Part shown: positions 9,335 through 17,236 of the stretch, piece by piece
Layout: each line of letters starts with the position of its first letter
How positions within the stretch are numbered: position 1 is the first letter of the stretch
Source: Spirosoma foliorum
Lineage (GTDB): Bacteria; Bacteroidota; Bacteroidia; Cytophagales; Spirosomataceae
Assembly: GCF_014117325.1 (NCBI RefSeq)
Contig: NZ_CP059732.1
Location: 2,170,001 to 2,234,000 of the forward strand
Direction: 5' to 3'
DNA: 64,000 nucleotides
The notes under the pieces: generated by a model
Database searches by the model: none
Seen by the model: the letters and a program-made list of their open reading frames with translations, nothing else
Told to the model about the DNA's origin: nothing
Translations under genes and position numbers: made by a program

Positions 9335-9611
9335 TTATACGAATTTGATAATTGGCTGAGCTAGTTGAGCACGTAAGTAATCACTTAACAAGCCTTGCTT
9401 GAGCAGATAAACTGTCGTCTGGCAATGGTAAGCTAATTGTTTTAAACGCAACCAGACTAAATTGGCTGCGGCAATATGATTCCGCTGACTACGATTCAAC
9501 CGGCATTGGCATTTGGCGATGCCGGTCAGTTGCTTTTCTTCTCGGTGAAACTGCCGCACGGGCGGCCCCGTCAATCTTCCAGCGATTGCTACTCTCTTGT
9601 TGAGCAGCAAC
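9335..9611 (-). pseudogene. IS4-family transposase, C-terminal fragment
   Basis: Read from 9611 down, the frame gives VAAQQESSNRWKI, is interrupted by a 16-bp insertion at 9555-9570, then continues as QFHREEKQLTG, CQCRLNRSQRNHI and a C-terminal tail. With the 16 bp removed it reads RWKIEQFHREEK. That corresponds to RWTIEQFHREDK of the intact transposase at 22384-23388, so the insertion splits the codon of the conserved Glu of the YREK-like motif. The N-terminal part lies at 11434-11939. Confidence 0.85.
9555..9570. repeat. 16-bp GC-rich insertion, copy 1
   Basis: CGCACGGGCGGCCCCG on the plus strand, inside the IS4-type transposase fragment. Removing exactly these 16 bases restores the reading frame and the conserved Glu codon (GA|G). 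It can fold as CGCA plus the stem CGGG/CCCG around a CGGC loop. Confidence 0.85.
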
Positions 9612-9636
9612 CGCTGGAAGATTGACGGGGCCGCCC
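9560..9636. repeat. 25-bp perfect inverted repeat carrying part of the 16-bp insertion
   Basis: Arms 9560-9584 and 9612-9636 are perfect reverse complements around a 27-base loop. The left arm holds 11 bases of insertion copy 1 plus adjacent transposase sequence. The right arm is an inverted duplicate of both, after which unrelated sequence begins. It looks like a fold-back duplication that ended the transposase gene, or an assembly fold-back. Confidence 0.8.
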
Positions 9637-10014
9637 TTTAGGTTTGTCTTGTGGTAAGATTCCAAGATTTGGTAGCTTGCCAACTAGTGAACAGGGTGGG
9701 CTACCCTATGGGGCCGCAGAGTTCCAGCTCTAGGCACGGAACGGTCCGCCGTCCATATCTTTGTTTTAGGTTAATTACATTAGAAAAAGTACAATTTTTG
9801 AATACGACTTGACAGGTCTAGTCAGCACCCTAAGTTCCGCCGTTAGTACGTCCAACCGATACTGTGCCGCTGGTTGCTCTGACTAGCTTGTCTTTTCCCG
9901 GTAGCTTCAACAGTACCTATAGACGTAGCCATTGGCCACGATCTGGCATTTATGTGCAAAGGCGGGAAAAGGCGGTCGGTCAACCAATTTATTCACCTCT
10001 TAACCTCCTTTGGT
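9637..10014 (+). other. non-coding leader of the IS110-type element (possible bridge RNA region)
   Basis: No gene is seen in these 378 bases between the fold-back repeat and the IS110 transposase start. IS110-family elements carry a structured bridge RNA in non-coding sequence, upstream of the transposase in many members. Potential stems such as GGTAGC at about 9672 pairing with GCTACC near 9701 are compatible with this. The exact left end of the element was not found. The RNA call is inference from the family. Confidence 0.4.
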
Positions 10015-10332
10015 ATGCAACTACTGCGCTATTGTGTTGGCTTGGACATCAGTAAGGACTCTCTTCAAGTCTGCCTCTCAGTAATCGATTCCGATGGTCG
10101 AGTAGTGATCAAAGGATCAACTAAAGTAGCCAACAAACTGGCTGCTTTTGCCCAATTAGAACACTGGGTTGGTAAGCATCGAAAAGCGGATGGTTTACCA
10201 TTGCGCTATGTAATGGAGTCGACAGGGGGTTATCATGAGGCCATAGCCTGGTACCTCTATCAGAAGGATCAGTCGGTCTGTATCTTGCTTCCCAACAAGG
10301 CAAAACACTACCTCAAAAGCCTAGGCTACAAC

Positions 10333-10348
10333 CGGGCAGCCGGCGCTG
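10333..10348. repeat. 16-bp GC-rich insertion, copy 2 (variant stem)
   Basis: CGGGCAGCCGGCGCTG between the Asn codon at 10330-10332 and the Ser codon at 10349. Its removal restores GYN-SKNDKIDA. The sequence differs from the main type, yet it has the same length and the same plan: CGGG, the stem CAGC/GCTG, and a CGGC loop. Confidence 0.75.
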
Positions 10349-10504
10349 TCCAAGAATGACAAGATTGACGCCCAGGGATTGGCACGTATGGGCCTTGAAC
10401 AACAGCTTACTCTATGGAAACCGCTATCCAAGAACATCTACAGTTTACGCTTGCTAACCCGCCAGCATCAACGTTTTCAAGAATGGAAAACGCAATGTCG
10501 CAAC

Positions 10505-10520
10505 CGCGCGGGCGGCCCCG
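10505..10520. repeat. 16-bp GC-rich insertion, copy 3
   Basis: CGCGCGGGCGGCCCCG at a codon boundary of the IS110-type gene. Its removal restores CRN-QQHALDYS. Fold: CGCG, stem CGGG/CCCG, loop CGGC. Confidence 0.85.
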
Positions 10521-10807
10521 CAGCAGCATGCGCTGGATTACAGTGCGATAGGCGATGATTTTATCACCAAACAGAACGATAAGCTGCTAGCCGTCTACGA
10601 TCAACAGATTGAAGCCTTGGAGAAGGCAATCCAGGAGTTAATCGAGGGTGATATCGTTCTAAAAGCACAAGTTGAGCGGCTGACGGCTATCAAAGGCCTA
10701 GCCCTGCTGTCAGTAGCGGTACTGATCGCCGAAACCAATGGGTTTGAAAACTTTGCCAATCAACGCCAACTCGTCAGTTATGCGGGCTATGACGTGGTAG
10801 AAAATCA

Positions 10808-10823
10808 CGGGGCCGCCCGTGCG
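10808..10823. repeat. 16-bp GC-rich insertion, copy 4
   Basis: CGGGGCCGCCCGTGCG on the plus strand, identical to copy 1 in the opposite orientation. It splits a Gln codon (CA|G); removal restores VVENQSGNRSGKTRISKKGN. Confidence 0.88.
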
Positions 10824-11244
10824 GTCGGGCAATCGATCAGGTAAAACACGGATTTCTAAAAAGGGTAATAGTCGCATTCGTCGTATTCTGCATATGCCCT
10901 CTTTCAATGCGGTTCGCTTTGGAGAGCCAACCTGCCAAGCTCTTTATGAGCGGGTTTTTCAAAAGACCAATACTAAAATGAAGGCTTATGTAGTTGTGCA
11001 AAAGAAGTTATTACTCTTGGCATATGCGGTATGGCGTCATCAGACGAAGTATGACCCTATGCATTCGGTTCAGCCAGAAACAGACTCTTTACTAACCAGC
11101 AAGCCGGGCCAGGATAGCAAAAAAATAGTCCCGACTAGCGGGACTACACAGGATCAATCTGCCGTGGTGGAGTTGTCCTTTGGATAGCTCCAAGATATTA
11201 AAAAAATCCTAACTCAAAATTTGTTTTTCACGACAGTACCAGCG

Positions 11245-11433
11245 GCTGAATGTCTTTGATAATGGATAAAGCAGGCTTGCGCTCGGCAGAGGTGGGAGAT
11301 TGAGAGGCTGTGCGCTTGGCTTTGGAGGTTTTGGCCGAATTGGACATAATTAAGGAGGTTTGAGTGAAACAATTTACTGAATTGTCTCTTCTCATTTTCA
11401 CCCCTTTTGTCCACTTTTACTTGACGACGTACA
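11245..11433 (-). mobile_element. 189-bp left-end fragment of the IS3-type element
   Basis: This is a near-identical reversed copy of 17151-17339, from the terminal TGTACGTCGTCAA to the CATTCAGC in orfA, with no length difference. It abuts the split IS4 transposase at 11434 and is cut off at its other side. Confidence 0.85.
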
Positions 11434-11939
11434 CTGATGAGCAGTTTCATTACATCCGTGGTGGCATACCAACTGTCCATCAACACATACCCGAACAAAA
11501 GGCCCCGATGAATGGCACTCATAAGCATATCCTGTAGGTGGTCAAGTTTGGTTTTGCCATCGCGGTCAGGATCAAAAATGCGATAATCAATCACCCAAAA
11601 TTGATTGGTAACCGGATCAAAATAAACACAGTTGACCATCCCAATACCTTTGACAATGCCATGCTGATTACCTGAATACTGTCGCCTAAATCCTTGAATT
11701 TTAGAAGAATGAACCTTCTCCAGCACCACGTCATCAAAGATCACATACCCTTCGAGTCGACTGGTAAAAAGTGGGCTGACCTTCTCCCACAGCAGCCGAG
11801 GAGTAAGTTTTTCTTCTTTGAGGTATCGGTGGACGTCGTCGTGAGAAAGATCGGCAAAGTGATCGGCTAGATTGGTACAGGTATAGTTGATCTGACTAGA
11901 GAGTAAGTACTGGCAGTATAACTCGCGTGTTGTTGTCAT
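11434..11939 (-). pseudogene. IS4-family transposase, N-terminal fragment
   Basis: ATG at 11939 begins TTTRELYCQYLLSSQINYT and runs through VIFDDVVLEKVHS (first Asp), RRQYSGNQHGIVKGIG and VLMDSWYATTDV (second Asp). Similarity to the intact transposase at 22384-23388 ends at KLLI around 11434, where the IS3-type end fragment begins. The frame stays open to 11214 in that fragment, but those codons are foreign. The C-terminal part is at 9335-9611. Confidence 0.85.
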
Positions 11940-12104
11940 CTCAAAAATTAACCATTTTTATCTATTTGCGAAAGTCCTATAATAAAAATAAGTAGATATA
12001 TAGTTACCCTTTCGTACAATAATTAATTAAAAAAGGTATATTGTTGGTTAATTTGAAGGAATACACTCACAGCTTCTACATAAGTTGGCTTATTCACTTA
12101 TACT

Positions 12105-12501
12105 ATGAAGCATCTAATGCTCGTGGAGGATAACGATTTTCTCCTAAACCTATTAAATCAAACCTTTCACCAAGACTACCAATTAAGTCTCTACAAGAAT
12201 GGCTTAGAAGCTATTAGAGGGTTAGAAAAAAAATTCGTATCCGGACCTAATCATTAGTGATTTATCAATGCCTTTCTGCGATGGTCTTGGCTTACTAAAA
12301 CATGTACGAACGAGTACCTCTGGCAAGTACATCCCTTTTTTCATCCTATCTGGAAATGAAGAAAGTAGTGTTCGAATTGACTGTTTAGAACATGGGGCCG
12401 ATGACTTCATTACAAAACCCTTTAATCTACGAGAGCTGCAGGCTAGGGTGAAGGCACAATTAAATACAGGCGTCATGCCCCAAACTACAGGATTTTCTTA
12501 A
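12105..12501 (+). CDS. single-domain response regulator (CheY-like), frameshifted
   Basis: ATG at 12105 begins MKHLMLVEDNDFLLNLL, the acidic pocket of a receiver domain. After an eight-A run at 12226-12233 the frame goes to a stop. Counting seven A instead, it continues as YPDLIISDLSMPFCDGLG with the phospho-acceptor Asp, then FFILSGNEES, HGADDFITKPF with the conserved Lys, and a short tail ending at 12501. No output domain follows. No partner kinase lies beside it. One extra A separates it from a normal receiver of about 130 residues, so a sequencing error is possible. Confidence 0.75.
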
Positions 12502-12850
12502 CATGGACCACTCCAGGCGTGGCCAAAAAATGAAAAGACGAACAAAACGGTATCCCTGTTCCTATGAATATAGTTGTTTCGTGAATGGTGGAAATTTAAA
12601 AAATCGGGTCTCTAATTGAGCCGATTTTTTTGTCCGTCTCCTGAAACGGTCCATTATTGCTAAAGGGACTTTTCAAAGTCAAGTGACGGATTGTGTACGA
12701 AACGACTAATGTACCCTATTTTGTGGATCAGTGTAGCCAGTGCAGGAAATGCAGAGGTAATGCCATCGTTTAGCCTTGGCCACGGCCTGCTTGATTGCCC
12801 TCAAGCAGTAACCCAGTAGGTTAGCCATCGATTAAAGGCTACCTTTGACT
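12502..12850. other. 349-base gap with a terminator
   Basis: Apart from the hairpin at 12598-12631, no gene, RNA or repeat is recognised here. Confidence 0.5.
12598..12631 (+). terminator. intrinsic terminator after the response regulator
   Basis: AAAATCGG and CCGATTTT pair around CTC-TAATT-GAG, followed by a run of T. This is a classical hairpin plus U-tract about 100 bases after the response-regulator stop. Confidence 0.7.
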
Positions 12851-13045
12851 ATGAGTCAACCTACATATACCGCTATCCCTGATACCTCGGATAACAACTA
12901 CTGGGCAACAAAGTCGGAGCCTGGCAATGTGCGCAGCACCACGTTTGTACCCAGAGATAAAGAACTTCACCAGCAGCTAAAGATTAAAGCGTGGGCCATT
13001 ATTCAGGCTTCACTCAGGAAGAGTAATAGAAAAGTAAGCTACTAA
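12851..13045 (+). CDS. hypothetical small protein (64 aa)
   Basis: ATG at 12851 opens 64 codons. The protein has a polar N-terminus and a C-terminal helix (ELHQQLKIKAWAIIQASLRK). A TACCTTTG box at 12840-12847 sits too close to the ATG for a normal leader. No family recognised. The codon use looks coding, but support is weak. Confidence 0.35.
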   Translation: MSQPTYTAIPDTSDNNYWATKSEPGNVRSTTFVPRDKELHQQLKIKAWAIIQASLRKSNRKVSY

Positions 13046-13552
13046 GTAGGCCCCATCAGCCTTTCTGGCTTTATTAGATAAACTGTATAATGGGCGGCCT
13101 CTAGTTGGCTTGGTAATCAATACGCGGGGTCAATCACGGCCACCCTCGCCTTTCCTTTAACCCGGCTCTTTTTGCTTTTAAAGCAAGGAGATTCGGGTTT
13201 TTAGTGGGGTCTGAGTTCGTACTAGAGACTTTTGGGTAAATCTAAAAAAAGTTACTGTGCCGTGCCGCCGGAGCGGTAACTAAAGATAACGTATGTGACT
13301 GATTGAGTTTGACAGGTATTAAAAGTTAGTGTCTCGTAAAAACGCGCTACTTATCATTTGTGACCATGCTTTATATAATATCACAAAAGGCTCCTGTGTG
13401 AGACAGATGAGATGTAATGCTGAAGCTAGTTTTATTGTCTGTCTAACTCAACTCGTATGCCTTTCAATTCACTGAATTATTTATGAAGTGAAATTGTTCC
13501 TCTTAGTAAAGGTAAAATTGCCTAAATTTGTATCAACACTGAAAGGAAACGC
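13046..13552. other. 507-base gap upstream of the toxin-antitoxin pair
   Basis: It contains a hairpin at 13159-13202 (AACCCG paired with CGGGTT, with an inner GCTTT/AAAGC, ending in T) that could terminate the small gene before it, and the promoter box of the antitoxin gene. No gene seen. Confidence 0.5.
13523..13530 (+). promoter_or_regulatory. -7 promoter box TAAATTTG of the toxin-antitoxin operon
   Basis: TAAATTTG matches the Bacteroidota TAnnTTTG box, 23 bases before the antitoxin ATG, and an AAAGGAAA stretch follows just before the start. Confidence 0.55.
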
Positions 13553-13987
13553 ATGATGAAACGAGTTGCCTCACCCGAAAATCTTCTGCTCAGAGATGTG
13601 CCTGGACACATCAATGATAGTGAAATCCTTTCCTTTCTTTACACCAGAGAGGTCAATTGGCAGCATGTCAATGCCATTAAGACGTTGACTGATTTTAATG
13701 ATACCATCATTTCGGACTGGCTTAATGTGAGCGTTAAAACATTCCGCGAATACAAAAAGCCGCCAACGACCTTTAAGGAAAACGTCAAAGAGCAGGTTTT
13801 ACTCCTGTTAGCCCTGATCAAGCACGGCATTGCTGTATTTGGCTCGGTGAAAGAATTCGACCAGTGGCTGAACCGGTCCAACTTTTATTTTGACAACAAG
13901 AGTCCCAATGCCTATTTAAATACGGTCACCGGGCTACGATTTGTCGATGATCGGTTGACGGCCATGGAATACGGAGACAATGTGTAA
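13553..13987 (+). CDS. Xre/MbcA/ParS-type antitoxin (DUF2384)
   Basis: A 144-residue protein placed directly before a RES toxin gene with a three-base gap. The N-terminal half holds a helix-turn-helix of the Xre type (DFNDTIISDWLNVSVKTFREY). The C-terminal half is the MbcA/ParS toxin-binding domain (EQVLLLLALIKHGIAVFGSV, then EFDQWLNRSN and KSPNAYLNTVTG). In characterised systems the antitoxin neutralises the RES enzyme and represses the operon. Two adjacent ATG codons (13553 and 13556) are both usable starts. Confidence 0.85.
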   Translation: MMKRVASPENLLLRDVPGHINDSEILSFLYTREVNWQHVNAIKTLTDFNDTIISDWLNVSVKTFREYKKPPTTFKENVKEQVLLLLALIKHGIAVFGSVKEFDQWLNRSNFYFDNKSPNAYLNTVTGLRFVDDRLTAMEYGDNV

Positions 13988-13990
13988 GGG

Positions 13991-14443
13991 ATGGAAGTAT
14001 TTCGAATCAGTAAAGACGTTCATGCCTATAGCTTACGTTCGTCAGGCAGTGCGAATCGGTGGAATACAAAAGGGCAGCAAGTTATTTACACCGGCGCATC
14101 GCGTTCCTTATCCTCTCTAGAACTAGTAGTTCACCGGGGAGTCATTCAGCCCACCTCTTCTTATAAGGTGATGGTCATCTCTATTGCTGATGATGATTAC
14201 TTGATGCGAACGATTCACCTTAAAGAACTTCCTGCCAACTGGCGAACCTTAGCGGGTTACTCTGCCTTACAAAAAATCGGGTCCGACTGGTACACCAGCC
14301 AGGAAAGTCTACTCCTGAAGGTTCCTTCAGCGATCATTATCTACGAGTACAATTACATCATCAATACCGAACATCCAGACTTCAGTCAGCATGTTCAGCT
14401 GGTTAGAACCGAGGACTATTTTTGGGATTCCAGGCTTCTCTAG
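13991..14443 (+). CDS. RES-domain toxin
   Basis: A 150-residue RES protein. The family's conserved Arg lies in VFRISKDVHAYSL, followed by NRWNTKGQQVIYTGASRSLSSLELVVH, which contains the conserved Arg/Trp, Tyr, Ser and Glu of the NAD+-binding cleft. The second conserved Ser lies in WYTSQESLLLKVPSAI. RES toxins of this group deplete NAD+ and stop growth. It is co-transcribed with the antitoxin gene before it. All key positions look intact, so the pair is probably functional. Confidence 0.88.
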   Translation: MEVFRISKDVHAYSLRSSGSANRWNTKGQQVIYTGASRSLSSLELVVHRGVIQPTSSYKVMVISIADDDYLMRTIHLKELPANWRTLAGYSALQKIGSDWYTSQESLLLKVPSAIIIYEYNYIINTEHPDFSQHVQLVRTEDYFWDSRLL

Positions 14444-14550
14444 GCGCTAATGAAGGTAAATTAAACCGTATTCTAGAATCCTGTATGAAGAGCCAAAACA
14501 AGTTTCAGATATATGCATCTTAAATGGGGCAATTAATTAGACAACCTCTT

Positions 14551-15263
14551 TTAATAACTGTTTACTTCCAGTTGTTGCCTACCCTCCCTTTCCAAAAAGA
14601 GGGCCAGTAGCTTTCTGGTCACTGGCCCCGGGTATGGTTGGGGTAGTACGTACTGATCAATTTGGCGAACCGGCATAATCCGTTGGTTACTTGGGGTAAT
14701 AAACACTTCATCTGCCTCAAAAACTTCCGCTAAGGAATGGCTCGCTCTTCGACGGTAAAATACCCTGACATACCGATAAAACATGTTTTCGGGTAATGCC
14801 AGGTAAGATACCGGTATCAGCAGTACTAACCGTTTTGTTTTTAACAATAATGACGTTGCTTCGCTACGACTCGGAGATAAACCCGTTCGAACAGTATAAA
14901 TAGTCATCAGTGGCCTGACGCTTTAAATGAGACAGCATTTGGATGGGTGGCAAGTAACTGAGCGTTTTGACCGTCGGAATCTCCCGATGGTATTCATAGG
15001 ACATTAAGCTTAAACCGAAGGCTGCATCGGGAAAGCTTAATGGGCTGGCCCAAACCCGTAAATTCGGTTGCTCAGCCGGGGTAAACCCATCCGGTGAATA
15101 GCCACCCGTGGTCCAAGTGGTCATCGACGAAAATGAGGTGGCCTTTTATAACCCGCAAAAAATCAAAGATGCCGTACCCCCGCAGAAAAGCCAGGTCAGT
15201 GACCTGAAGGCAAGTCTCTGCCAGGGGTAGGAACTCACCGTTAACATAAGCGTATGCGTCCAT
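14551..15263 (-). pseudogene. decayed class IV aminotransferase
   Basis: ATG at 15263 begins MDAYAYVNGEFLPLAETCLQ and VTDLAFLRGYGIFDFLRV, the N-terminus of a branched-chain/D-amino-acid aminotransferase-like PLP enzyme. Near 15115 the reading jumps from FVDDHLD to TGGYSPDGFTPAEQPNLRVW, so some 40-50 codons with a frame change are deleted. It continues through SYEYHREIPTVKTLSYL, where the PLP Lys is expected, and CSNGFISES followed by a stop. It then reads RSNVIIVKNK, a further frameshift near 14750, and LAEVFEADEVFITPSNQR. Several disabling changes make it non-functional. Confidence 0.8.
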
Positions 15264-15394
15264 GTAAATAATCCAAATAGGATTGGTGTGTTTCCCTAAC
15301 ACCGCATCAGGGTTCAGGGTTAGGTAGATCGCTTTCCAATACTGGTTCTATGGAACCAATCGGTTCAAGTAAGGATAAAATTATACATTCCTTA

Positions 15395-15823
15395 CTATCT
15401 CCCGGCCAGGTCGGCGACTCCGTTCGGAAACATGCTTTTGGCCACCTGCGCCATATCCAGTGCCTCTCGCAGTAATTTAATCTTACCATCTTCAGCCACT
15501 AACCGACCCATATACGTTTGGTGGTAAGGCCGCCCGGTTGCCGCCACTTGACACCTGACATCGTATTCCCCAAAAGCCTGATTGGGCGTATCGATATGGA
15601 TCTGAATATTCTCAAACGCAAAACCAGGAAAGGTTTTGGGCAGATTTTTTAGGAATTGGTAGAGGACGTCTTTTCCTCGCCATTGCCAGGGCATCCCCAG
15701 AGTAGCTAAATAAGGCAACTCAATGGTAGCATCCTCCGCGAAGAGTTCAATCGCCTTGTCGGCATCGTTAATTGAGTGAAGATAACCTAGCAGCAATTCA
15801 GTTGCGGTTTTTGTTGAATTCAT
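15395..15823 (-). CDS. NTF2/SnoaL-like protein
   Basis: A 142-residue protein of the NTF2-like cone fold. The N-terminal helix with ELLLGYLHSINDADKAIELF is typical, followed by FAEDATIELPYLATLG, the capping helix VLYQFLKNLPKTFPGF, and beta strands with FGEYDVRCQVAATGRPYHQTY. Such proteins can be small-molecule isomerases, hydrolases or binding proteins; no catalytic set identifies which. It is followed on the same strand by a decayed aminotransferase gene. Confidence 0.7.
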   Translation of the reverse strand: MNSTKTATELLLGYLHSINDADKAIELFAEDATIELPYLATLGMPWQWRGKDVLYQFLKNLPKTFPGFAFENIQIHIDTPNQAFGEYDVRCQVAATGRPYHQTYMGRLVAEDGKIKLLREALDMAQVAKSMFPNGVADLAGR

Positions 15824-16096
15824 AGCCTTGTTTGGTTGATGGTTGTACTGATAAATTTAGTAGTGGGTACCCGCTTGCGCACGCACTCGCTCTTAAAGCA
15901 CGGGGCTTTACGGGATCCGATTGGATCGTTTCACCCAATGGGCGCATTTGTCATTTTGGTGCGGCTAACTTAGTACCGATAGTTGATCACGCGTTTTGAC
16001 TACAGGGTACTTTTTGGAGCGGGACAAAAATCGGTTGAGGAGGGAAACAGTTTTGGTAGGCAAAGACTAGCGACGAACGTTACCCCCTCTAGTGCC

Positions 16097-16462
16097 TTAT
16101 TGGTTTTTCTTTATATCCAGAAAAACCAGTAAGGACTGAATCTTTCCAGCTTCGAAGGTAAAAATGTCCTGGCCCGTAACCCGTGCCGGATCAGCGGGTG
16201 GCCCGAATTGCCAGTTCACGCGGGCTATGTTATGATGCGATTCGACGGGTGTCCGTTGAGCAAAACTGTATTGGGGTCGTTCAGACAGCAGATTGCCAAT
16301 ATATGCATCGATGTTTGGCAGGCCATTGAATCGGTAATGAGCAATGACTAAAATATCGTTACTGTATAACTGTTCAATGGCCTCTCTTCGGGTTGACCCG
16401 TTTCGGTCACTCCATACGGTAAAGTGCTTCGCGATTAACGTGTTTATTTCGTCTTCTTCCAT
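16097..16462 (-). CDS. NTF2/SnoaL-like protein
   Basis: A 121-residue NTF2-like protein: an N-terminal helix (EINTLIAKHFTVWSDRNG), AIEQLYSNDILVIAHYRFNG, then strands with NIARVNWQFGPPADPARVTG and a C-terminal FTFEAGKIQSLLVFLDI. This resembles the small nuclear-transport-factor-like proteins often paired with regulators in Bacteroidota. It lies downstream of the truncated Crp-type regulator on the same strand. Function unknown. Confidence 0.7.
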   Translation of the reverse strand: MEEDEINTLIAKHFTVWSDRNGSTRREAIEQLYSNDILVIAHYRFNGLPNIDAYIGNLLSERPQYSFAQRTPVESHHNIARVNWQFGPPADPARVTGQDIFTFEAGKIQSLLVFLDIKKNQ

Positions 16463-16625
16463 GCCAGTTGATCGGGTAAATGTTGTGCTTCCTCCGTGCG
16501 ATTGAGCGCAAAGTTGCGGCTATCGAGTAAGCTCATCATTGACATTTATCAAAAAAAAGAAAGAAACCCAAACATGGTTGGTAAAAAGTAGCCAGAAATG
16601 GTTCTGCTATTCGAAGCACGTGTGC

Positions 16626-17150
16626 TTATCGCTTTCGGGCAACCTTATTCCTCATTCGGCTCAGTGTTTCGGCACTGATGCCCAAATAAGACGCAATCAT
16701 ACTTTGCGGTAGGCGGGTATTGAGGCTGGGGTAATTCGTTAAAAAATGAAGGTATTTTTCTTCCGCACTGTAACTGATGGCGGCATGAATACGTTGCTGA
16801 GCGGCTATAAACCCACGGTGCAGGATCTCGTTGACCATATGGTCAAACAAGGGTATCTCTCTCCGAAGTTGCTCAAAATGTTCTTCTTTGATGATGACTA
16901 AGACGGAATCTTCTACCGCGTCGATGTTAAATGAAGATGGCTTGCCCGAAATGAGGCTTTGCCGGTCCCCTGTCCACCCGTTCTCTACCGCAAAATTGAG
17001 GATATGTTCCGTGCCTTTAGCATCGACGGAATAAATGCGTAAACAGCCACTAGCCACAAAGACATTCAGTTGCCAGACGTCGCCTTCCTGCAAAAGAAAT
17101 TGTTTCTTTTTCAGTTTTTTTATCACGCTGTATAACCGGATGTGCTCCAG
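16626..17150 (-). pseudogene. Crp/Fnr-family regulator truncated by an IS
   Basis: From 17150 the reading LEHIRLYSVIKKLKKKQFLLQEGDV enters a cyclic-nucleotide-binding-type beta-barrel (FVASGCLRIYSVDAKGTEHILNF, then DSVLVIIKEEHFEQL). It ends in a C-terminal helix-turn-helix (RLPQSMIASYLGISAETLSRMRNK). The frame is cut at the end of the IS3-type element at 17151, which replaces the normal N-terminus. A GTG at 17124-17126 could still start a 166-residue protein, shorter than the roughly 190 usual here. Transcription from the IS end is possible, so activity cannot be excluded. Confidence 0.7.
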
Positions 17151-17236
17151 TGTACGTCGTCAAATGAAAGTGGACAAAAGGGGTGAAAATGAGAAGAGAC
17201 AATTCAGTAAATTGTTTCACTCAAACCTCCTTAATT

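Larger units (their letters stand above)
10015..11187 (+). pseudogene. IS110-family transposase with three 16-bp insertions
   Basis: ATG at 10015 begins LRYCVGLDISKDSLQ with the first DEDD Asp, followed by MESTGGYHE with the Glu. At 10333 the frame is broken by a 16-bp insertion, at 10505 by a second, and at 10808 by a third. Deleting all three gives one uninterrupted frame to the stop at 11187, about 374 residues. It passes through SLGYN-SKNDKIDAQGLA, QCRN-QQHALDYS and VVENQ-SGNRSGKTRISKKGN, all normal for the family, including the C-terminal Tnp_20-type domain with its Ser. Apart from the insertions the gene is sound. Confidence 0.85.
9320..11979. mobile_element. nested insertion-sequence wreck (IS4, IS110, IS3 parts)
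   Basis: The outer ends, TAGGACTTTCGCA at 9320 and its inverted copy ending at 11979, match the ends of the intact IS4-type element at 22378-23429. The IS4 transposase is split into a C-terminal part (9335-9611) and an N-terminal part (11434-11939), with about 85 codons lost. Between them lie an IS110-type gene with its leader (9637-11187) and a 189-bp copy of the left end of the IS3-type element (11245-11433). The flanking bases TAAAA and TAATA are only a poor target duplication, so rearrangement is likely. Confidence 0.75.

Noticed and set aside
9320..11979. Whole nest as a compound transposon carrying cargo
   Set aside because: All inner genes are IS parts and the outer ends belong to one split element, so there is no cargo.
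13090..13100. GGGCGGCC in the gap before the toxin-antitoxin pair
   Set aside because: Only eight bases match and there is no hairpin or interrupted gene.
15526..15540. GGCCGCCCGG in the NTF2-like gene, similar to the 16-mer core
   Set aside because: It encodes the normal residues TGRPYHQTY in an unbroken gene and has no frame effect, so it is ordinary coding sequence.
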